64,000 nt of DNA from JTS-AC122 sp050246015 (GTDB lineage Bacteria > Planctomycetota > Phycisphaerae > Phycisphaerales > UBA1924). Both the position numbers and the translations under genes were made by a program. Each line of letters starts with the position of its first letter. Within the stretch, counting starts at the first letter, position 1. This document shows positions 33,505-41,509 of the stretch, in pieces. Location of the stretch: contig JBFWWU010000002.1 of assembly GCA_050246015.1 (NCBI GenBank), positions 248,001 through 312,000 on the forward strand, given 5' to 3'. The notes beneath the pieces were generated by a model. It worked only from the letters and a program-made list of their open reading frames with translations. It was not told where the DNA came from and did not search any database.

Positions 33505-34491
33505 TCAGTGCGTGGCGGGGATCGCGGTCGCCATTTCTTTTGCGAGGCGCCCGGCGAGGCGGGCGTTGGACTTGACGAGTTCGATGTTGGCGTGCAGGGT
33601 GGCGCCCATCGAGAGATCGTGCAAGCGCGAGAGCACGAAGGGCGTGACATCCCGGCCGGTGACGCCGGCCGCGTCGGCGTCACTCATGGCCTGAGAGACC
33701 CAGCGGGTCCAGTCCGCCGGGGACAGTTCGTGCTCGCGCGGGACGGGATTCGCGATGACGACGGCGCGGCGTGTGCGGGCCAGTTCGCGCGCCGCGAAAC
33801 GAGCGAGGTCGGCGGGGTCGTCGAAGCGGGCGTCGACGGCCAGCGGCGACGCCGGGGGCGGGGAGGAATGCAGGTAGAAGGCGGGGAAGACATCGGTTTG
33901 GAAGCCGATGACGGGGATGCCGAGTGTTTCGAGGGCTTCGCGCGTACTGGCGATGTCGAGGATGGACTTGACGCCGGAGCAGACGACGGCGACGGGGAAG
34001 CGAGTGAGGGCGGCGAGGTCGGGGGAGATATCCAGGAGGGAGTGGAAGTTGCGATGGACGCCGCCGAGGCCGCCGGTGGCGAAGACGCGGATGCCGGCGG
34101 CGGCGGCGAGTTCCAGGGTGGTGCTGACGGTGGTGGCGCCGTCGAGATGGCGGTGCAAGGCGACGCCGAGATTGGCGGTGTTGAGTTTCGGGGTCGCCCC
34201 GCCGGCGGAGCGGTGTTCGGATGGCGCGGGTGACCCGGGAGCGCCGCTGGCCCGGCTCCGCGGGTTTGGTTCGAGCAGGCCCATGAACTGATGTTCGGTC
34301 ATGCCGATGATGGGTTGCCCGGCCTTGACGCCGATCACGGCGGGTTCGGCGATGCCGGCGCTCCCTTCTCGCACGGCGGCGGCGAGATCGCGGAAGAGTT
34401 GGAGCGAGGAATCGCGCGGCACGCCGTGGAGGAGGAGAGTGGTTTCGAGGGCGACGCGGGGTCGCAGGGCGTTTGCGGCGTGAGGGGGCAT
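33505..34491 (-). CDS. psuG: Pseudouridine-5'-phosphate glycosidase
   Basis: 328 residues from the ATG giving MPPHAANALRPRVALETTLLLHGVP; another start 10 codons upstream is possible. PsuG reversibly splits pseudouridine 5'-phosphate into uracil and ribose 5-phosphate using a metal ion and a catalytic lysine. Family phrases: VALETTLLLHGVP (usually E-T/S-T-xxxHGxP), AVIGVKAGQPIIGM, LNTANLGVALHRHLDGATTVSTTLELAAAAGIRVFATGGLGGVHR, VVCSGVKSILDIASTREALETLGIPVIGFQTDVFPAFY and REHELS. It contains an additional Pro/Ser-rich segment (NPRSRASGAPGSPAPSEHRSAGG) before the core TANLG motif. No pseudouridine kinase gene is adjacent. It is divergent from the small membrane protein gene. Confidence 0.94.
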   Translation of the reverse strand: MPPHAANALRPRVALETTLLLHGVPRDSSLQLFRDLAAAVREGSAGIAEPAVIGVKAGQPIIGMTEHQFMGLLEPNPRSRASGAPGSPAPSEHRSAGGATPKLNTANLGVALHRHLDGATTVSTTLELAAAAGIRVFATGGLGGVHRNFHSLLDISPDLAALTRFPVAVVCSGVKSILDIASTREALETLGIPVIGFQTDVFPAFYLHSSPPPASPLAVDARFDDPADLARFAARELARTRRAVVIANPVPREHELSPADWTRWVSQAMSDADAAGVTGRDVTPFVLSRLHDLSMGATLHANIELVKSNARLAGRLAKEMATAIPATH

Positions 34492-34595
34492 GCGGGACGG
34501 TATGCGTGGCGCGGAACACACCGGACGCGGCGATGCGGCAGAAGCCGGGATCGTGTATCATCACGCGGGAGGTGTGACTGTGATGGAGCCCAGCG

Positions 34596-34895
34596 ATGCC
34601 TGACGCCGTGTGGATCTCGCTGATCGTCGCCGCCGTCGTGGTTGTCGGGATCATCGTTCTGCGGAAGACGATGGCGGGCGCGACGATCAAGGTGCCCGGA
34701 GCGTCGGCGACGCTCAAGACGCATAAGCCTTCGGAGGGCGCGGCGGGGGGGGCGACGATGACGGGCGTGAAAGCCGGCGGGTCAGCCCGGAACACGGATG
34801 GGACGGGGAAGGGGGCCGCGATGAGCAACGTCGAAGCCGGGGGAGACGTCGAGAACTCCGCGAGCAGCGAACCCGGTGCGAAGCGCCCAAAATAG
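34596..34895 (+). CDS. Small single-span membrane protein next to a STAND ATPase
   Basis: 99 residues from an ATG with GGAG 7 bases upstream. A membrane helix at residues 5-22 (VWISLIVAAVVVVGIIVLR) is followed by MAGATIKVPGASATLKTHK and a Gly/Ala-rich stretch with beta-turn repeats (MTGVKAGGSARNTDGTGKGAAMSNVEAGGDVENSAS). Similar short membrane-plus-repeat segments are found fused to or just upstream of bacterial NLR-like ATPases, where they could act as effectors. The stop is 98 bases before the ATPase start. The region between contains a strong hairpin, and the ATPase frame is open through that region. Confidence 0.7.
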   Translation: MPDAVWISLIVAAVVVVGIIVLRKTMAGATIKVPGASATLKTHKPSEGAAGGATMTGVKAGGSARNTDGTGKGAAMSNVEAGGDVENSASSEPGAKRPK

Positions 34896-34896
34896 A

Positions 34897-34927
34897 CGCC
34901 CCCGGCGGCGACGCGGCGCCGGGGGCG
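34897..34927 (+). promoter_or_regulatory. Strong hairpin between the membrane protein and STAND ATPase genes
   Basis: CGCCCCCGGCG (34897-34907) and CGCCGGGGGCG (34917-34927) form a perfect 11-bp stem with a 9-base loop, starting 2 bases after the stop codon. No T-run follows. It may limit read-through into the ATPase gene or act at the RNA level. Confidence 0.55.
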
Positions 34928-34993
34928 GGAGCACGCCAGACGGGAGTCACGGCGCACCGTGACGCCATCAACGTCGCCAACGGCAACGCCACG

Positions 34994-37111
34994 GTGGTCA
35001 ACGTGGAGCGCGTCGTCGGCACGCTTGTTCTGGGGGAGGGGTTGTCGGAATCTCGTCTCCGGGCGGTGCTGACGGAATACCTGTCGGGACTGAAGGGGGC
35101 TCCGGCCGTGCGGGCCAAGAACAACTTCGCGGACGCCGGGGTCGCGTGGAACCGTTTTTTCACGGGGCGGGTGGCGGACCTGGCGCGTCTCTACGCAGCG
35201 CTGTCGGCGCAGTCTCCGGGCACGGCGCACGCGATCATCGGCGGTCCTGGTGTCGGCAAGACCGAACTGGCCCGGGCGTTTGCGTTCACGTTTTCAGGCG
35301 AATACGACGGTGCGTGGTGGATTGATGCGTCGGAGGCCGGGTTCTCGGAGTCCATCTCGCGCGTGTTTGCCGTCGCGACGGGTGAGCCGCCCGCGCCGGG
35401 GCGCCCGCCCGGCGACCTGGCGCGCGATCTTGGACAGCGCTGGTCGGCGGGGAAGCATCTGGTGGTTCTGGACAACCTCGATTCGAGCGAGCGGCTCTCC
35501 GATTTCGCGGTCTCGGGCCAGTGTCGTCTGCTGGCGACGACGCGACTGGATCTGACCACCGCCGCGACGGTGGAGCCCTTTCACATTGACGTGATCGGGC
35601 TCGATGGCGCGGTCGAACTGCTCCGGAAACAGACGGCGCGGCGGAGCCCGGGCATCGCGGAGGGGGACCTTCGGGCCATCGCGGACGAACTGGGATCGCA
35701 CACGCTCGCCGTGGCGCTCGCGGGGGCGTACCTGGCGCGATACGCCGACACTCGGGCCTCCGAATATCTCCAGCGTCTGCGTGAGTCGGGCGCGGGCGAA
35801 GCGGTCCCGCGCGAAGAAGGCCGGCGCCATGATCCCCTCGCGCTGCGCTATGAGCACAGCGTTCGCGCGAGCCTGTCGCTGCACTTTCCGATGTTCGAGT
35901 CCACGGGCGAACTCGCGTTTCTCCAGTTGGCGTCGTTCTGCCATTCGTCGGGCATCCCGGTGGATCTGCTGGCGTCGGCGGCGGGCATCGAACTCACCGC
36001 CGCCCGGCGGTGGGCGCGTCACCTCGCCGACGTGTCGATCATCACGTACGAGGGCTCGCTGGGCATTCACCGCCTCACGCAGTCGGTCGTCCGGTCGATG
36101 CTCGCGCCCGCACAGCGGGACGAGAAGATCGACTCGCTCGTGAACGTGATGCTCCCGGCTTATGCGAATCCCCGCGACCAAGCAGCGTGGCCGCGGCAGC
36201 GCGCGTATGCGGCCCACGCCGGCGCGGTCACGACGTATGCCGAGGCGGGGCGGGCCACCATCACCGCAACTTCGCTCGCCAACGGGCTTGGCGCGTCGCT
36301 GCTGTTTGCCGGTCGGTACGCCGACGCGCGCCGCTCGCTGGAGCTCGCGCTGCGGATCGGCCGCTCGATCCTCGGGGTCGATGATCCCAACATCGCGGGC
36401 ATCCACGCCAACCTGGCCGAGGCGCTGCGGCAACTGGGGGAGTTGTCCGAGGCGGCGGTCCAGATCAAGCAGGCGATGGACATCCAGAAGAAGCACCAGC
36501 CGCAGATGTCGCTTCACCTGGCCGCCAGTGCGTACACGCAGGGGAACGTGCTGAAGGACATCGGCGACGAGCGGCTTCGCCAGGGCAAGCCGGACGCGGC
36601 CCGCGAAGCCTATCAGGCGGCCAAGGTGAGCCATCAGTGTTCCGTGGCGCTGAAGGAAGTCTGCGGCTTCTCGAACGATCCGAGCGTCGCGCGGAGCTAC
36701 AGCGCGCTGGCGATCGTTCACAAGCAACTTGGCGAACTCGACGAGGCCGAGCGGTGCATGAGGCGGGCGCTGCAGATCGACACCTCGCAGCCGAAACTCG
36801 ACGGCACGGCGCTCGCGTCGCGGTACTCGAACCTTGCGACGATCCAGCAGGACCAGCGCAAGTTCGACGCCGCGCGGAAAAGCGTTCAGCAGGCGATCGA
36901 CATCGAACTCAAGATCCTCCCGGAGGACCATCCGAACGTGGGGATCAGATACCACAACCTTGCTGGGATCTGCCACGACGCCGGGGACGCCGAGGGTGCC
37001 CGTCGGAACTGGCTCGAGTCGCTGCGCATCCTTCGCAAGACCTTCGACGATTCGCACCCGAGCGTGCAGACGGCGCTGATGTCAATGCGTACCTGCGGGT
37101 ACTCCGAGTGA
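34994..37111 (+). CDS. STAND/NB-ARC ATPase with C-terminal TPR repeats (NLR-like)
   Basis: 705 residues from a GTG; no ATG exists upstream in the same open frame. Residues 1-60 are a short N-terminal part without a recognisable effector. An NB-ARC-like ATPase follows: Walker A GGPGVGKTELA (about 81-91), a Walker B-like LVVLDNLD, sensor LLATTRLD, GLDGAVELLRKQ, and a winged-helix region ending HRLTQSVVRSMLA. Residues 400-700 are TPRs with the usual order in NLR-type proteins (ANLAEALRQLGELSEAAVQIKQAMDI, YSALAIVHKQLGELDEAERCMRRAL, YHNLAGICHDAGDAEGARRNW). Proteins of this class sense ligands through repeats and oligomerise; several are anti-phage systems. The membrane protein upstream could be the effector. 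Defence is an inference. Confidence 0.85.
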   Translation: MVNVERVVGTLVLGEGLSESRLRAVLTEYLSGLKGAPAVRAKNNFADAGVAWNRFFTGRVADLARLYAALSAQSPGTAHAIIGGPGVGKTELARAFAFTFSGEYDGAWWIDASEAGFSESISRVFAVATGEPPAPGRPPGDLARDLGQRWSAGKHLVVLDNLDSSERLSDFAVSGQCRLLATTRLDLTTAATVEPFHIDVIGLDGAVELLRKQTARRSPGIAEGDLRAIADELGSHTLAVALAGAYLARYADTRASEYLQRLRESGAGEAVPREEGRRHDPLALRYEHSVRASLSLHFPMFESTGELAFLQLASFCHSSGIPVDLLASAAGIELTAARRWARHLADVSIITYEGSLGIHRLTQSVVRSMLAPAQRDEKIDSLVNVMLPAYANPRDQAAWPRQRAYAAHAGAVTTYAEAGRATITATSLANGLGASLLFAGRYADARRSLELALRIGRSILGVDDPNIAGIHANLAEALRQLGELSEAAVQIKQAMDIQKKHQPQMSLHLAASAYTQGNVLKDIGDERLRQGKPDAAREAYQAAKVSHQCSVALKEVCGFSNDPSVARSYSALAIVHKQLGELDEAERCMRRALQIDTSQPKLDGTALASRYSNLATIQQDQRKFDAARKSVQQAIDIELKILPEDHPNVGIRYHNLAGICHDAGDAEGARRNWLESLRILRKTFDDSHPSVQTALMSMRTCGYSE

Positions 37112-37373
37112 GCGGCCCGGCACGGCGAAGCAAAGCCCGCCGAACGCGCCGACGTGGGTCGAGCGGAGACTGCGCGGGTCGTTCCGCGAGAACCGGCCAA
37201 CGATCAACCGCGGATCCGCTTATCACGCCAATGACGGCGGGCTCGGCACCGGCATCGCGCGAGCGGAGAAGGAGAGTTTGATCCTTTCGTATCTTACGGC
37301 GACGCGGGAGGTTCGTGAGAGGCGAGGAAGGCTCGTGTGATGATGGGGCCGTGGGAGCCTATCTTTGCTCCCT

Positions 37374-38414
37374 ATGGCCATCCTCGTTGACGCGAACACC
37401 AAAGTCATCTGTCAGGGCATCACCGGCTCCTTCGGCGCCGTGCACACCAAGGGGTGCCACCTCTACGGCACCCAGGTCGTCGGCGGCGTCACGCCCGGGA
37501 AGGGGGGCACCAAAGACCCCAACGGCCTGCCGATCTTCGATACGGTCGCCGCGGCGGTGAAGGCGACCGGCGCGAGCGCGACGATGATCTTCGTCCCCCC
37601 CGCGTTCGCGGCGGACGCGATCCTCGAAGCCGCCGACGCCGGGATCGGCGTCATCTGCTGCATCACCGAAGGCGTCCCGGTGCAGGACATGGTGAAGGTG
37701 CGAGCGGTGCTGGATGAGATGGGAAGGGATCAAGGGACCAAGGGATCGATGGATCGAGGGGGAGCCTCTTCTCGATGCCTCGATGCCTCGATGCCTCGAT
37801 CCCATCCGATTCTCATCGGCCCTAACTGCCCCGGCGTCATCACGCCGGGGCGCAAGACCGGCTCCGGCGAGTCCGGGAGCGATCCTTATACATCGCTCGC
37901 CAAGGGCGGCGGGGGGTGCAAGATCGGCATCATGCCGGGGTACATCCACACGCACATCTCCGAAGCGAAGAAGGGCAAGGCCGTGGGCATCGTGTCGCGC
38001 TCGGGGACGCTGACATACGAAGCGGTCTGGCAGACATCGCAGCTCGGGCTGGCGCAGTCCACGTGCGTGGGGATCGGAGGCGATCCGATCCGCGGGCTCA
38101 ACCACATCGATTGCATCGAACTCTTCGAGCGGGATCCGGATACGCACGGGATCCTGATGATCGGCGAGATCGGTGGGACCGACGAGATCGACGCCGCCGA
38201 GTACGTTAGGAAGTACGTGAAGAAGCCCGTGGCGGCGTTCATCGCGGGGCGCACGGCCCCCCCGGGGAAGCGCATGGGACACGCGGGCGCGATCATCGGG
38301 GGCGCGGACGACACGGCGGACGCGAAGATCAAGGCCCTACAGGCGGCGGGCGTCACCGTGGCGATGTCGCCGGCGGACATGGGGACCGCGATGGCGGGGG
38401 CGATGGGGATATAG
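37374..38414 (+). CDS. sucD: Succinate-CoA ligase subunit alpha with two in-frame insertions
   Basis: 346 residues. The alpha subunit binds CoA and carries the phosphohistidine in conversion of succinyl-CoA to succinate with ATP or GTP formation (TCA cycle). Standard motifs: QGITGSFGAVHTKGCHLYGTQVVGGVTPGKGG, FVPPAFAADAILEAADAGIGVICCITEGVP, IGPNCPGVITPG, CKIGIMPGYIHT, GIVSRSGTLTYEAV, and RMGHAGAIIGG with the active-site His. Two extra segments interrupt it: about 28 residues after AVLDEM (DQGTKGSMDRGGASSRCLDA), coded by repetitive palindromic DNA, and about 22 residues between VITPG and CKIG (RKTGSGESGSDPYTSLAKGG). The usual partner sucC is not adjacent. Start ATG giving MAILVDANTK; a TTG three codons upstream is less likely. 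Confidence 0.95.
   Translation: MAILVDANTKVICQGITGSFGAVHTKGCHLYGTQVVGGVTPGKGGTKDPNGLPIFDTVAAAVKATGASATMIFVPPAFAADAILEAADAGIGVICCITEGVPVQDMVKVRAVLDEMGRDQGTKGSMDRGGASSRCLDASMPRSHPILIGPNCPGVITPGRKTGSGESGSDPYTSLAKGGGGCKIGIMPGYIHTHISEAKKGKAVGIVSRSGTLTYEAVWQTSQLGLAQSTCVGIGGDPIRGLNHIDCIELFERDPDTHGILMIGEIGGTDEIDAAEYVRKYVKKPVAAFIAGRTAPPGKRMGHAGAIIGGADDTADAKIKALQAAGVTVAMSPADMGTAMAGAMGI
37726..37803. repeat. Octamer-repeat palindromic insert inside sucD
   Basis: Left arm: 8-base units AAGGGATC, AAGGGACC, AAGGGATC, GATGGATC. Right arm: TCGATGCC three times, then TCGATCCC. GGGATCGATGGATCGAGG (37742-37759) pairs with CCTCGATGCCTCGATCCC (37786-37803) with two mismatches, so the whole can fold into a long hairpin. 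It keeps the reading frame and encodes the extra SucD segment. Confidence 0.8.
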
Positions 38415-38480
38415 CCATCGTCGCCGGGCGCGTTTCGAGATGGCCGCCACCGGAAGCAGACTGAGCGGTATAGCTTGGGC

Positions 38481-39821
38481 ATGACGCCTTCGCTGCCCCA
38501 TGCCGCGCTATTCTGGACGTCGGGCGCGGTCATCGGCGCCGGGGCGCTGTGGCTGCTGATCTGGGCGATGTTCCGTGACCGCTCGCGCGGGCGGCAGCGT
38601 TGCCCGCGATGCTGGTACAACATGAGCGGGACTCCGGGTACGCGCTGCCCCGAATGCGGGCATGAGGCGCGCCGCGAGCGCCGGCTGTTCCGCACACGGC
38701 GATACTGGAAACGTGGCGCTGTTGCGGTGCTTCTTCTCATGTGCTCGCTTGTGCTCGCGGCGATGCCGTTCGCGCTGAGCAACATGTGGTGGCGATTCGC
38801 CCCGACGCCGGTGCTGATTTTCAAGTCGCTGGATCCGTCGATCTCCGCTCAGAACGTCGAGTACGAGTTACTAGAGCGGCTCAAAGGCGGGCGGGTGTGG
38901 AGGTGGGAGAAGCGGTGGGTTGCCGCGAAAGCCGGCCGCTGCCTCGATGCCTATCGACACCAACCGCCTCGCTCGGAGCCGTTTAGCGTGTTGGGCTTGA
39001 TCGGACCCGATGGGGGCGCGGTGATTCCGTCCGTTGTCGCGCTGCTGAACAATGATGACGAAGCCAATCGAATCTGGTCCTGGAGTGTTTTGGCGTCCAT
39101 CGGACTCCGCGATGAACGCGAGATCGCCCGCCTAAACCAGATGCTCACTGATCCACAGATGCCCTACATCCTCCGCCAGCGAGTAACCAACCGGTTAGGC
39201 GATAGCGGTGCGGCAGCAGTCGGCTGTGTTCCGGCGCTTACACAGATCATCGAGAACCCCGCTCTGCACGCCGAAAACAACGGGTTCATTGTTGGCGGGG
39301 CCGCAGTAACCCTCGGTCGAATCGGCCCAGATGCGGCAATCGCACTTCCAGTCCTGCGCGTGCTGGCGGAAGACGAGACGCAGCCTCTTGACCGGCGCTA
39401 TGCCGCTCTCTTCGCGAGGTCGCTGATCACACGGGACTGCCCCAGCGAGAAGCAGTTCCAAGTGCGCATGCTTGTTCACGACGATGTTCGATGGAGACGA
39501 CAAGCAGCCAGATGGCTCCAAAGCTACGACATCTCAGAGGATGGCTTAGATTGCGTGCGTCCTCTGCTCGAGGCATGCGGGGATCCCGATCCGGAAGTCA
39601 GTGCGAGCGCCCAAACCGCGCTCGCCGCGATGCTTACCGCCAACCCCAAGACCACGACGCTGCTCACGGCAATCACACATGAAGGGGACGATGATCTGGC
39701 GGTGCTCGCGACAGCCGCACTCAAGCGCGGCGGGCAATCACTGAGTGTTGTATTCGCAGCACCGCCCAGCCCGCCCGCTCCGCCCGCGGCCCCGACTCCC
39801 GCGCCTGATGACAAGCCGTGA
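38481..39821 (+). CDS. Membrane protein with zinc ribbon and HEAT-like repeats
   Basis: 446 residues from the ATG giving MTPSLPHAALFW; a TTG two codons upstream is possible. One membrane helix near residues 10-32 (SGAVIGAGALWLLIWAMF) precedes a zinc ribbon at about 40-60, CPRCWYNMSGTPGTRCPECG, a layout frequent in Phycisphaerae membrane proteins. A second membrane segment follows (AVAVLLLMCSLVLAAMPFAL). Residues 150-420 are HEAT-like helical repeats (SVVALLNNDDEANRIWSWSVLASIGLRDE, RRQAARWLQSYDISEDGLDCVRPLLEACGDPDPEVSASAQTALAAML). The C-terminus is Pro/Ala-rich. Probable protein-interaction scaffold; no enzymatic function is visible. Confidence 0.83.
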   Translation: MTPSLPHAALFWTSGAVIGAGALWLLIWAMFRDRSRGRQRCPRCWYNMSGTPGTRCPECGHEARRERRLFRTRRYWKRGAVAVLLLMCSLVLAAMPFALSNMWWRFAPTPVLIFKSLDPSISAQNVEYELLERLKGGRVWRWEKRWVAAKAGRCLDAYRHQPPRSEPFSVLGLIGPDGGAVIPSVVALLNNDDEANRIWSWSVLASIGLRDEREIARLNQMLTDPQMPYILRQRVTNRLGDSGAAAVGCVPALTQIIENPALHAENNGFIVGGAAVTLGRIGPDAAIALPVLRVLAEDETQPLDRRYAALFARSLITRDCPSEKQFQVRMLVHDDVRWRRQAARWLQSYDISEDGLDCVRPLLEACGDPDPEVSASAQTALAAMLTANPKTTTLLTAITHEGDDDLAVLATAALKRGGQSLSVVFAAPPSPPAPPAAPTPAPDDKP

Positions 39822-39855
39822 CAAACTGCCGGTGTGGCCTATCACACGCGGCATC

Positions 39856-41193
39856 CTACCTCGGCGTCACTCGCACCCGCTGCACATAATGCTCAGCGAT
39901 GCGGGGGTCCAGGAGTTCGTACGACACCGCGCGGAGCCACGGCGCGACGTAGGTCTGGTCGATCTGGAAGATGGGGAAGGGGTTGGGGATTTTCTCTCCC
40001 AGCGGGCCGCGGCGCTGGCGTGGCCAGGAGGCCATGTAGCCGCGCCCGGCCTGCGCAAAGGCGTGCGGGTAGCCGCGGGAATAGAACGTGAGCGAGTCCG
40101 AGCCTCGGGGCGTGTTGAAGTCGCCGACGATGATGTCGGGGAGCGTCAGCGGCTTGATGGTCGAGCGATTCGCGCCCTGGCCGTTCTCCGCGTCGTTCGC
40201 TGCGCCGGATGTGCCCGCGGCGATCGCGGCCGGCGAAGGCGAAAGCAGCGCATCGATCGTCCGCCGTGCCTGCGTCGCGGCGGCGTACCTGGGGATTCGC
40301 ACATCCGACGGCAGATCGATCCCCCACACCACAAGCGGACGACCCAGCACCGCCGTGGTGTCGAGCGTCGCGCACATGATGTGCCCCGGATCGCGCGACG
40401 AACCGCCGACGCGCGGGATCGGGCTCCACGAAGGCAGGAGCTCGCCAACGGTTTGGTCGTGATCGGAGGAGGACGTGAACAGCGGGGCGGAATCCGGCTG
40501 CCCGATGCCGAGCCGCGCGTAGGCGGTCGAGCGGATGGGGAAACGCGTGGCGAGCCCGAAGGTGCCGATGCGGATGACGGAGTAGTCACCGCGCAGGCGG
40601 TCGGCGAGTTCGGTGATCTCGCTCGACCAGATGGGATTGGTGAGCACGATCACGTCTGGCTGCGGGTCCAGCGGCATCGCATCAAGGAACGCCTGCCACT
40701 GCCCGGGCTCGACGACGGTCATATTCCAGTGCAGGACGAGGACGGATTTCCCAGGGGGAGCGGGGCGGGGCGGGAAGACATAGCGCCATGTCCGCCATTC
40801 GACCAGCGCGACGTGCAGGGCGATGATCAGTGAGCCCAGCAGCGCGAGGCGCGTGAGCCCGGCGGAGATCGGCGTGCGTCGGGGGCGGCGGCGCGAGCGT
40901 CGATCAGCCTTCGTCCCCTCCGAAGCGTTCGTGGGGAGGCGGGGGGCGGGCCGCGCCGCAGACGGCAGCGGCTCCCTTCCCTTGGACATCGCCGAGCACC
41001 GCACCGCCCCGAACAGGAGCGCTCCGATCGCCAGGGCCGCGGAGAGCGCCAGCAGCGCGAGCGACGGGATCCAGTAGAGGTACTGTGAGAAGAGGAACCG
41101 GTCGGTGAGGACACGTCCGACGAGCCAGGTGGCGAAGGCGGCGAGCGAGGCCAGCGCCAGGAGCATGTGCACAAGGGCGGAGAGTCGCCGCAT
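39856..41193 (-). CDS. Endonuclease/exonuclease/phosphatase-fold membrane protein
   Basis: 445 residues from the ATG giving MRRLSALVHMLLALASL; the frame extends further upstream but through a repeat region. Three membrane helices are visible (LLALASLAAFATWLVGRVL, IPSLALLALSAALAIGALLF, LTRLALLGSLIIALHVALV). From about residue 160 the sequence fits the EEP superfamily: VLVLHWNMTV, DVIVLTNP, and near the C-terminus the metal-site phrase LPDIIVGDFNTPRGSDSL. The canonical early Glu and final DHxPV motif are not obvious, so activity is uncertain. Substrates in this superfamily range from DNA to phospholipids. It is convergent with the HEAT-repeat gene, with 34 bases between stops. Confidence 0.8.
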   Translation of the reverse strand: MRRLSALVHMLLALASLAAFATWLVGRVLTDRFLFSQYLYWIPSLALLALSAALAIGALLFGAVRCSAMSKGREPLPSAARPAPRLPTNASEGTKADRRSRRRPRRTPISAGLTRLALLGSLIIALHVALVEWRTWRYVFPPRPAPPGKSVLVLHWNMTVVEPGQWQAFLDAMPLDPQPDVIVLTNPIWSSEITELADRLRGDYSVIRIGTFGLATRFPIRSTAYARLGIGQPDSAPLFTSSSDHDQTVGELLPSWSPIPRVGGSSRDPGHIMCATLDTTAVLGRPLVVWGIDLPSDVRIPRYAAATQARRTIDALLSPSPAAIAAGTSGAANDAENGQGANRSTIKPLTLPDIIVGDFNTPRGSDSLTFYSRGYPHAFAQAGRGYMASWPRQRRGPLGEKIPNPFPIFQIDQTYVAPWLRAVSYELLDPRIAEHYVQRVRVTPR

Positions 41194-41385
41194 GAGGGAG
41201 TGTAGTTGAGTTGACCCGGGATGTCCGCGTGACTTGCGCGCCAATGGGTGGGCGCGGCGGGCAGCGCGCCTGTTCCCCCTGAAACGCGAAGAGGCCCGTA
41301 TCGCGTACAACGCTCTGCGACCCTCTGAAGAGAATGCCGTGCACGTCGGGCGGCCAATAGGCCGGACCGAACGCGATAGCGTCCG

Positions 41386-41498
41386 CGAAGCACCGCTTGT
41401 CGAAGACGCCGATCGGTGGCGCTCTTCTGTTGCCCCGCAAGTCACGAAGCACCGCTTGTCGAAGACGCCAAGCGGTGGCACGGCCTTCGTGTTGCCCC
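41386..41498. repeat. Tandem duplication of a 59-base unit with internal hairpin
   Basis: Two copies, 41386-41444 and 41445-41503, share an identical first 25 bases (starting CGAAGCACCGCTTG), then CGGTGGC and TTGCCCCGC. In copy two CACCGCTT pairs with AAGCGGTG. The units lie in the 316-base gap between the EEP-fold gene (start 41193) and the GspE stop; nothing else is recognised in the gap. Confidence 0.7.
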
Positions 41499-41509
41499 GC
41501 GGAGCGGGA

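Noticed and set aside
37315..37560. Small overlapping frames at the start of sucD
   Set aside because: They are Arg/Ser/Pro-rich shadows in the wrong frame of a clear SucD.
39745..40833. A 362-codon plus-strand frame opposite the EEP-fold gene
   Set aside because: It is Arg/His-rich and without pattern; the minus strand carries membrane helices and the GDFNTPRG motif.
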